Source: Plotosus lineatus (taxonomy: Eukaryota; Chordata; Actinopteri; Siluriformes; Plotosidae). Taken from it: a stretch of DNA of 64,000 nt. Each line of letters starts with the position of its first letter. The stretch's first letter is position 1. A program made the position numbers and the translations under genes. The stretch is from assembly GCA_024760905.1 (NCBI GenBank), contig CM045737.1:19057348-19121347 (forward strand), written 5' to 3'. The notes under the pieces are model-generated. The model was given only the letters and a program-made list of their open reading frames with translations. It was not told where the DNA came from and ran no database searches. Shown piece after piece: positions 56,649 through 64,000 of this stretch.

Positions 56649-57884
56649 TTTCCAAGTCCCCCCTTCTGTAGGCAAAGTGAAACGCAAGTAAAACTTAAAC
56701 CTTCCCCAAACCCGAAACCGCCTAATCTTTACTAGCTGCTCAGGTTTATAGAAAGGCGATAAAGCTATACAGTTGTTTTAGTTTATTCAGACCACTTTGG
56801 AGGTCACTTGCAGACCAGAAAATAACTCATTAATTCCATAAAAAGGATTATCCAGATCAAACAGAGCCTCGAGCGAAACTGAATAAACATGGCAAAGGCG
56901 AACATGCGTTCAAAAATCAATCTCTGGCTTATAGTTTAAAACATTAAGAGAGCATTCAAAATGGCCATGACATTTAGTTTAAGGATATACTCGCTTCTAT
57001 GACATTAATCTGCAAATGCAGCCAAGCTTCTTATAAATCATAGCTTACGAAAAACCAAGGTCCATTCCAGCTGGAAGTCAGCACTGATGTTAGTATCAAT
57101 GCATAAATACCTTATCCTAAAAATACTGAGAAAAAAAAAAATTACATCCTCTTTAATCTAAAAGTACAATATGATCTGAAAATTTCACTTGATCAATAAA
57201 GCACAATGACTCTTAAAATGCTCCTTTCAACCCAAGCAACCACAGGATGCCACTGATGTCATCATCCTTTACAATGCATGCTCCTATATGCAGAATGTTA
57301 TTTTCCAGAAATAATGGCCCAGGCCCTTATTAGGACCTTGCAATAGGATTAAATCCCATCTTTGTTTAAAATGGACAGAACAGAACAATTTTATGAAAAT
57401 GTGTTTTTTGCTATGTTCTATATTTAGTTTCACTCATGATTTAGAACTAAGGACTATGAAATTACAGCATATTAAAATAATCAGTTAAGCACTTAGAGCT
57501 CATATAAGATGATTAGTCCTAAAATCAAATTTAAGACAAAAACACATTAAATGCATTAACAGAATTAAAGGGAATAAAACAAAATAATGCAGTATCTACT
57601 AAAGAAAGCCAAATAAAAGAAAACATTTTTAAAAGGATGAAACCTGGAACACTGAAAGCAAATCTGTCCTCAGGCAAGACTATTATAAATATTTTTTCTT
57701 GAGGCATTTTTATATTTTATATACATTGTCATACATGTTCCTGTAATTAAATAAAACTCTGAGCAGAAATGATAATGATCAATTTAGTAAAACCACCGAT
57801 TTATTTCAGCTCAGGAAATGCTCCTGTATGATGTGCCGGACAAAGCAGAAAGTCTGGACAAATCCGTGCAACCTTTCAGAGTGC
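56649..57884. other. Unique DNA with possible conserved block
   Basis: No repeats recognised. The stretch 56760-57370 is complex and repeat-free, with ATTAA-type motifs, and reads like conserved non-coding DNA. No splice-framed open frame. Confidence 0.4.
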
Positions 57885-58265
57885 GTCACCACTATTTATT
57901 TATTCATTCAATTTCTATACTGCTCATCCACTGCCGGTCTGAGATGAGCTAAAAACCAAGCTCAGCTGACACTGAACAAGACATGCATTACACCCTGTAT
58001 ACATCTCATATCTATCCCAGAACTAATGCTGAGAGACAGAGAGCCCTTCAAACCCACATTCAGCCCTACAAGCAATTTACAGTAGTCAGGTGACCTAATC
58101 TGCAAATGTTAAATGAGGGCGAAAACTGGTGTACCAAGAGGAAACCCAAGCATGTACAAGACAAATGTGCAAAACTCCACACAGATAGGCCCTTTTTGCT
58201 CAAGGATTCGAACCTAAAACCTGTTTGCCATGAGGTAACAGTGCTAACCACTGCATTACACAGCA
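57885..58265 (-). repeat. Old V-SINE-like copy
   Basis: Worn match to the body at 5702 (tcatccactgccggtctgag; accaagaggaaacccaagca; gtgcaaaactccacacagat) and head (gtgctaaccactgcattaca). Confidence 0.65.
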
Positions 58266-59132
58266 GTCCCTGGATCACCACAATTCCTCATAAATTTGAC
58301 AAATAATGGAATGTTAATGTGTGTGTGTTTGTAAGGTACAAATGTGCATACATTTCTGAGTTACAGGGCTCCATATTGGCTCTCATTTTATCAGGTTCAG
58401 ATCTATTGCTGTGTTCTGGGATGTTCGTGCCAGAAGCCTTTAATCATACGCATACCCATGCTACCTGATATATTTGCCAGAATACTTAGTGCAGATGTAA
58501 GATTGCTCACCGTACTATAGGAAGCTTGACCAACAAGACAGCACAGCAGCTCCACTGAGAGATGAGCCATACAGCTATACATGGCCCTCCACATGTGAAT
58601 AAACACTACAAAATCACATGGTATAATCTGAAATTACGAAGATTATACCAGGCCTGACAATGCATTTGACATTCATGCTCTGTCCTTCAGCTGGTATAGT
58701 CCAGACACTCAATACCAGACATCTTGAATTCTGCATGCCCGTCTGATCTCTTATGGAGATTTTGCCGTGGAATCAAATGCAGACGTTCTTACTGGTGAAC
58801 GCCAGAGGAAGGAAAGCTTGAATGACAGTAGCAACGCACAACCCCATAATGTGTGCCATCAATTTCAGAAATGAGCAGCTTTGGATGTGAAACTTACTGG
58901 AAACGGCAAGTGAAACTTACTGGAAACTGCGAGCATGCATATAGATTGGAGCAGGATATAGACTGAAGTTTATATCAGGGACAAACCAGACAGATAACCC
59001 ACTACGAATTTGTTGATATATTGAAAGGATCAACTTCAAAGCTAGCACTTTGTGTATATAAATAGGAAAAGAAGTGGGGTTGAAAGAGTAGTAGTGAATG
59101 AATGCATACATGCATACACACATACATACACA
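58266..59132. other. Unique DNA, no feature seen
   Basis: No gene or repeat recognised apart from short (CATA)n at about 59105-59131. Confidence 0.5.
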
Positions 59133-59303
59133 CACGTCAGTAATGGCCCTTTTACATGCCTCTCACCATCGAAAGAGAGACATGTCCAGCTTTTAATAAC
59201 CCAGTTAGCAGCACTGAGGGATAGCAGTGACAATCCACTAATAGTGGGGCTTGATCCCCCAACCTCGGGATCAGTAAATCAGCACCCTACTGCCATGCCC
59301 CAT
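59133..59303 (-). repeat. SINE (type I/II) head and core, worn
   Basis: Minus strand: core (ggcccttttacatgcctctc, ataacccagttagcagcact) and head (gatcccccaacctcgggatc, inverted B box). The tail is missing, so the type cannot be told. Confidence 0.7.
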
Positions 59304-59339
59304 GTATATGTATGTGCGTATCAATTAATATTATATATA

Positions 59340-59356
59340 CATATATACATAAACAT

Positions 59357-59388
<32 letters not shown>

Positions 59389-59425
59389 AGCAGAGAGCGA
59401 GAGAGAGAGAGCGCGAGAGAGAGAA
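59340..59425. repeat. (CA)n and (GA)n microsatellites
   Basis: CA tract about 59355-59386, GA tract about 59392-59424. Confidence 0.9.
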
Positions 59426-59697
59426 TGTGTATACCAAGGCATGGTGGTCAGCCCTCAGTTCTTGATTTCAAGTCTCAGCATTTCTGTGTGGGGTTTTCTC
59501 CCTATGCTGTTGTAGGTTTCTGTGAGTATTCCAGTTACCTCCAACCGTCCAACTACATGCACATTATGTTACCTTTCTTTTCCCGACTGGCAAGAGTGTG
59601 AAGAGTTGTTTGCCACTAAAATATTCAACCAATGAATTGATAAGTTCTATTAACGCCACTGGCCCCTCACATAGTATGAAAGTCCATAGTATAAACT
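59426..59697. repeat. Worn SINE-like sequence
   Basis: The order (gcatggtggtcagccctcag; tgtggggttttctccctatg; gtattccagttacctcc) follows the forward V-SINE-like body, strongly diverged. Confidence 0.4.
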
Positions 59698-60043
59698 TCA
59701 TCAGTTCATTTTCTGTAACCGCTTCATCCTAATTAGGGTCACGGGGAGGCTGGTGCCCATCCCAGCCAACTCAGGGCGAGGGCAGAGTACACCCTGGACA
59801 GCTCGGCAGGCCATCGCAGGGCGGAAACACGCTGACGGCTTTGCAGCTACTCTTCTCGAAAGTCAGCAATGGTTCTTTTACATGCCCCGCACCATAGACA
59901 GTGAGAGACATGGCCGGCCTTTGATAACCAGGTTAGCTGCACTGGGGGGGACAGTGACAACCTTGTGGAGAGTGGGACTCGAACCCCCAACCTTTGGATC
60001 AGTGATCCGGCACCTTATACCACTAGACCGCCACTGCCCCTTT
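59698..60043 (-). repeat. SINE type II, full length, young-looking
   Basis: Tail at the left (ctgtaaccgcttcatcctaa, ggcgagggcagagtacaccc), core, and complete tRNA-like head at the right (inverted B box gggactcgaacccccaacc; ctagaccgccactgcccc). A 12-bp direct repeat (atagtataaact, 59686-59697 and 60044-60055) flanks it. Differs at only a few positions from the copy at 62196. Confidence 0.93.
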
Positions 60044-60055
60044 ATAGTATAAACT

Positions 60056-60829
60056 AATAAAATAAATAAATAAAGAAGCATACAAGGGCTGTGTGTGTGT
60101 GTGTGTGTGTGTTGGCCTTGCAATGGACTGGTGTACCCCACCCTTAACCAGGGTTAGCTCTAGCCTCCACACCACCCCAGTAGGAGTAAGCAGTTCAGCA
60201 AATGAATGGATGTGTATATACTGTACACAGACAATGAGCTGGCAGGCTGGCCAGGGTGTACTAGGCCATGGGTGCCACCCTTAACACGACCCTCAAAATA
60301 ATTATGTAGTCAGAAAATGAATGAATACACATATACAGTATTATAAACACAGGCATATTTTTAAACAGAATCTCCTCTATTTGGTGCAGGGAAGACAAAT
60401 CGCACAGAAAAGTTGATATGAATATATCACACATGACCATCACACATCCAAAGTGTCACAAAACATGCAGAGAATCAATTGGCTTAATTACTAGGAGGAT
60501 CCATACCAGGATCATCAGTGGAGACTATATTAAGTGAAAATATTCTACAGATTTTTTTGTTTCTTGCACAGTCTAGGCTGATTCATTTCATTCCAACTAA
60601 TTTTGAAAAAAAAAAAAAAAAAACCTTACCTACAGTATATTTATATTATATTTACATGCTTTACAGGGCATGAACTTATTTATATTCTCTATTTATAATT
60701 TATTTACTTGTTTATATTTACGCCTTTATACTGACATGTTGAATTCTTCTCGTTTTAATGACGTGTACATAAACAAAGAGTCAGACCTCTTCAAATCACA
60801 ACACCAAGTTTTCCTCCCTGCCGGCTGAG
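60056..60829. other. Repeat remnants and AT-rich DNA
   Basis: A (GT)n tract at 60091-60112, two worn type II-like tails (about 60120-60210 and 60240-60325) ending in aatgaatg-like runs, a polyA at 60606-60624, then AT-rich DNA up to the CpG-rich block. Confidence 0.55.
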
Positions 60830-61500
60830 TTCATGATGCGCATGCGCGCTCCACTGAAGCCGCACACCCCGCGCGAATATCATGACATCTGGGAAGGATG
60901 GCAGGAGCACACCGGTCCTCTTTCTAAACGCCGGTCCATAACTGACACTTAAAATTTACCACAGGTGTATTCACTGACAATCATTCAGTCAAAACATAAC
61001 AAAAACAAAGCGAAAATAACAGTTATTCGGGGATGTCGCCTCACCTCCTGAAGTGCTCCCGAAGCCTCTGCGCTCGTCCTTGTTTTGCTCCGTCGCTCGG
61101 ATGTGCGCGCGCTCCTCATTCAGTACCTTCCTGCTGTTTAACTGCGCGCCACAAAGTACGCCAGCATGTCCTCCGCGGTCGCCGTCTTCTGTCGCGACAC
61201 CGAGCCGAAGTTGACGGTGCAGTGAGCGAGGCGCTCCCCGTCTGAAACCTGGAGATACCCGAGCGAGAAAGCGTTCCTGCTTGTCTCTCACGCGCACCGT
61301 GCGCGGCTACTTTCACTCAGGCTCCGCTCCTCCCCTCTCACTGTTCGCTCCTGGCTGCGCGCGCAGGTTGACGTGAGCGCCGCCTGCTGTCCACAGCGCG
61401 GAGACGCAGGCAATCGGATGTTGCATTTTACTCTGGATTCAGACCGCACGATTTCATTCCGATTTTGAAACGATTTTGTCGTAGTCGACAAATTTCCAAC
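60830..61500 (-). promoter_or_regulatory. CpG-rich block, candidate promoter
   Basis: Dense in CG dinucleotides (gcgcatgcgcgctccac; ccgcggtcgccgtcttctgt; ctgcgcgcgcaggttgacgt), against AT-rich surroundings with few CpGs. It contains no repeat I recognise. Such islands usually mark promoters of vertebrate genes. A splice-donor-like site on the minus strand (caggag then gtgagg at 61044) suggests transcription toward lower coordinates, with the rest of the gene, if any, beyond or spread through this window as a long intron. Confidence 0.55.
61045..61297 (-). CDS. Candidate first exon, unproven
   Basis: From a Met at 61297 the minus strand is open for 84 codons to a donor-like GGAG|GTGAGG at 61044 and ends there in phase 1. 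The peptide is basic and low in hydrophobic residues (MRVRDKQERFLARV..., ...NKDERRGFGSTSG) with no domain that I recognise. An overlapping frame (61316-61116) is also open, which warns that this may be a 5' untranslated exon in GC-rich DNA rather than coding. Intron content further left is consistent with a long first intron. Confidence 0.25.
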
Positions 61501-61620
61501 TACTGGGCCCGATTGTGAGTGTCAGGAACGATGGACGGGGTCTGTGATTAAATACAAGTTAAGAAGATTGTTGTAAAGCCTGGGACGTTTCCCCATTCAA
61601 AAAATATTTTTAAAAAGTGT

Positions 61621-61800
61621 TGAGTGAGTGGTCACTTAGTGGATAAGGCGATGGGTTACTAATCCGCGGTCAATGGTTCAATCCCTACTATCGCCACTGT
61701 CGGGCCCTTGAGCTAGGCCCTTAACCTTCAATTGCTCAGTTGTATAAAAATGCCAATAGGAAGCCACTCTGGATAAGAGTGTCTGCCAAATGCTGTAAAT
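61621..61800 (+). repeat. tRNA-derived SINE, widespread fish type
   Basis: A-box-like ttagtggataaggcg, B-box-like ggttcaatccc, then gggcccttgagctaggccct, cttcaattgctcagttgtat and the 3' end tctgccaaatgctgtaaat. The 3' end was the target of the SINE that follows. Confidence 0.85.
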
Positions 61801-62185
61801 ATTTTCTTTTACTTTCGCCCCCCCCCCCCCTTTTTTTTCCTTCAGGGGTTGCTATAGCGAATCATCTGATTTGCATGTTTGATCTGGCGTAGGTTTTTAC
61901 ATTGGATGCCCTTCCTGACACAACCCTTTAGCAAAGAGCAGAAACACTCTGACGGCTATGCAGCTACTCTTTATGAAACTCAGCAATGGTTCTTTTACAT
62001 CAAACTGTCACCATAGACAGTGAGAGACATGGCCGGCCTTTGACAACCCAGTCAGCTGCACTGTGGGCGGTGGGCGGTGGGCGGGGGCAGGGGCGGGGGG
62101 CAGTGAAAACCTTGTGGAGAGTGGAAGCTCCAACCTTAGGATCAGCGATCTAGCACCTCTTACCACCAGACCACTAGAGCCCCCC
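61801..62185 (-). repeat. SINE type I
   Basis: Tail at the left (partly replaced by a C-run and T-run, 61818-61840; then gttgctatagcgaatcatct), leader-like segment (ggatgcccttcctgacaca), core, a G-rich expansion (about 62065-62100) and worn head. An 8-bp repeat (ctgtaaat, 61793-61800 and 62186-62193) is the target duplication, inside the SINE at 61621. Confidence 0.88.
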
Positions 62186-62195
62186 CTGTAAATGT

Positions 62196-62443
62196 TCAGT
62201 TCATTTTCTGTAACCGCTTCATCCTAATTAGGGTCACGGGGAGGCTGGTGCCCATCCCAGCCAACTCAGGGCGAGGGCAGAGTACACCCTGGACAGCTCG
62301 GCAGGCCATCGCAGGGCGGAAACATGCTGACGGCTTTGCAGCTACTCTTGTCGAAAGTCAGCAATGGTTCTTTTACATGCCTCACACCATAGACAGTGAG
62401 AGACATGGCCGGCCTTTGATAACCCAGTCAGCAGCACTGGGGG
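62196..62443 (-). repeat. SINE type II, 5'-truncated, young-looking
   Basis: Type II tail and core up to agcactggggg; the head is missing. A 12-bp repeat (ccctgtaaatgt, 62184-62195 and 62444-62455) flanks it and includes the end of the previous SINE, so it inserted after that one. Confidence 0.92.
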
Positions 62444-62528
62444 CCCTGTAAATGTAAAAATAAGAATTTGCTTTCTTGCATATTTTGACAACTCCTATGA
62501 TGTGTTCTCTGCTGTTCCTTCTGCCACT

Positions 62529-62874
62529 GTCTGTCTTCCTTTCGGCTTTTTCCCTTTCACTCGGGAGTCGCCACAGCGAATCATCTGATTCGCACATTTG
62601 ATTTGGCAGAGGTTTTTACGTCGGATGCCCTTCCTGTCACAGCCCTTTAGCAAGGGACAGAAACACGCTGACGACTTTGCAGCTACTTTTTATGAAAGTC
62701 AGCAATGGTTCTTTTACATGCCTCTCACCATAGACAGTGACAGACATGGCCCGCCTTTGATAACCCAGTTAGCTGCACTGGGGGGACAATGACAACCTTG
62801 TGGAGAGTGGGACTCGAACCCCCAACCTTTGGATCAACGATCCAGCGCCCTATGCCACTAGACCACCACTGCCC
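62529..62874 (-). repeat. SINE type I, full length
   Basis: Complete copy: RTE-type tail at the left (ctttcggctttttccctttc, gagtcgccacagcgaatcat), leader-like segment (cggatgcccttcctgtcac), core and head (inverted B box gggactcgaacccccaacc; gaccaccactgccc). A perfect 18-bp direct repeat (gctgttccttctgccact, 62511-62528 and 62875-62892) flanks it. Confidence 0.95.
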
Positions 62875-62951
62875 GCTGTTCCTTCTGCCACTAATACTAA
62901 CAATTTGTTGATCCTTCTCCCCAATGACATGCAAGAACACTAATAATGATA

Positions 62952-63392
62952 CAGGTATACCTCGACCTGTCATTTCGAGTTAAGTTGCTCTCGATTATAC
63001 ATCAGTTTTCAAAAACAAAAATGGAAAAATAAATAAATAAATAAAGTTTACATCATTGTAATCAACTTTACATCCGTCCGCTACAAATATTGGAATCATA
63101 ATATCACTAGAAAACCATTAAAATCACATGAAATCATGTTATTGTACAATAAATAAGAATAAAAGCTTATAAAATCTTATTAAAATACGTACAGGAGCGC
63201 CAATATCTACCATTTGGCAAAGTCATTAGTCATTCCTGCGAAACCTATTGATATAAAAGTATTGTTTTGAATTGATTAGTTTATACACGTATACATCTGC
63301 TAGCATAGAGACAAGCAAATTCATTTTAAGTCTTTTTCGACTTAAGTCGTCTCTCCTGGAATCAATTAACGATATTGGGTGAGGTATACCTA
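62952..63392. mobile_element. Short TIR element, family 5
   Basis: Left end caggtatacctcgacctgtc (TA at 62950-62951) and right end (reverse complement taggtatacctcacccaata, TA at 63393-63394) are inverted repeats. AT-rich interior (aaataaataaataaata near 63025). No coding capacity. Confidence 0.75.
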
Positions 63393-64000
63393 TACTGTTT
63401 GCGTTTGTCCAACCAAGACACAACAAGGCGTTTTGGTCACTTAATCCGACATGATAACCATCATGAAGGAGAAAACTACCGTGTAGTCTTCTGCTGGTAA
63501 TGCTGGAGTCAATGAGACTAACGTTGTGCGAAGGGAACAATCTTAAGTTCTCCGTCACACTCAGTCATCGCTTAAACTTGCTACTAGGTTCACGAAGAGG
63601 CTGGAGCCCATCTTGGCTGACACTCGGAAAGGCAATACACCCTGAACAGCTCATCAGATCATCACATGCAGCAAGTCTGGAGGATCAGTCATCTCAATGA
63701 CAGCCTCAAACTACTGAAATAACCTCACCGCTGATGTTAGAGTCAGCACTAGTTACGCTTTAAAAATAAACTTGAGATGGAGTAAAATTAACTAAAGCTA
63801 TAACCATAGCTCATAGCACTCCCAACTGTACTGTCTGCATTGTACTTTCTTCAGGTTTAAATGCTTTACATGTCTGCTTGTCTAAACGTCTTGCTTATTT
63901 GGCTGTTTTTAGTCATTTGTTATTTTAACAGTGTGTCTTTTTTGTTCTGTTGTTTGTATTTTCTTCGTTCTACCATGTTCCTCTTGTCTTCTGCATTGAA
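63393..64000. other. Mostly unassigned; worn SINE tail
   Basis: 63585-63665 is a worn SINE tail (cacgaagaggctggagccca, gctgacactcgga). The rest shows no gene or repeat that I recognise. Confidence 0.5.

Overview
The window is non-coding, repeat-dense vertebrate DNA, most likely from a ray-finned (teleost-type) fish. The evidence is the mix of repeats: many tRNA-derived SINEs of fish type, several copies of an RTE-like non-LTR retrotransposon, a Tc1-like transposon with long inverted repeats, pogo/Tigger-like elements flanked by TA, and long TA, CA and GA microsatellites. I could not name the species. No intact host protein gene is supported. Almost every long open frame is a mutated mobile-element gene or the opposite strand of one.

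Layout. 1-9.8 kb: mostly AT-rich unique DNA with scattered SINEs, a hAT-like short element and TA/CA and GT/GA microsatellites. 9.8-16.5 kb: RTE copy A, then a terminal-inverted-repeat element (13161-15514) that hosts a second TIR element and a SINE, then a 5'-truncated RTE copy (H). 17-18.7 kb: unique DNA with a possible conserved non-coding block and a weak exon-like signal. 18.7-25 kb: SINE, short TIR elements, a Tc1-like transposon with a broken transposase, and RTE fragments B and C in opposite orientation. 25-26.5 kb: unique DNA. 26.9-33.9 kb: a different, about 4 kb, LINE on the minus strand, split by RTE copy D. 33.95-39.78 kb: a Tigger-like TIR element with internal inverted duplications, into which a SINE, a CA repeat and RTE copy E have been inserted. 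40-43.8 kb: short TIR elements and a fragment of a third LINE family. 43.9-47 kb: RTE copy F, the best preserved. 47-52 kb: two copies of one short TIR family and a Tigger-like element that keeps only its DNA-binding N-terminus. 52.2-55.3 kb: RTE copy G. 55.4-56.6 kb: two TIR elements that abut at one TA. 56.6-60.8 kb: unique DNA and SINEs. 60.8-61.5 kb: a CpG-rich block, the best candidate for a host promoter or first exon (minus strand). 61.6-63.4 kb: a stack of SINEs and one short TIR element.

How the parts work together. The RTE LINE encodes an AP-type endonuclease and a reverse transcriptase. The commonest SINE (called type I here) has a tRNA-like head and ends in sequence matching both the LINE's 5' leader and its 3' terminus, so it probably borrows the LINE machinery. 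A sister SINE (type II) keeps the same head and core but has a different tail that is shared with another SINE family, suggesting a tail swap. Target-site duplications are readable for several insertions and give a partial order of events. Tigger-like remnants at four places retain the same helix-turn-helix segment but lack the catalytic domain.
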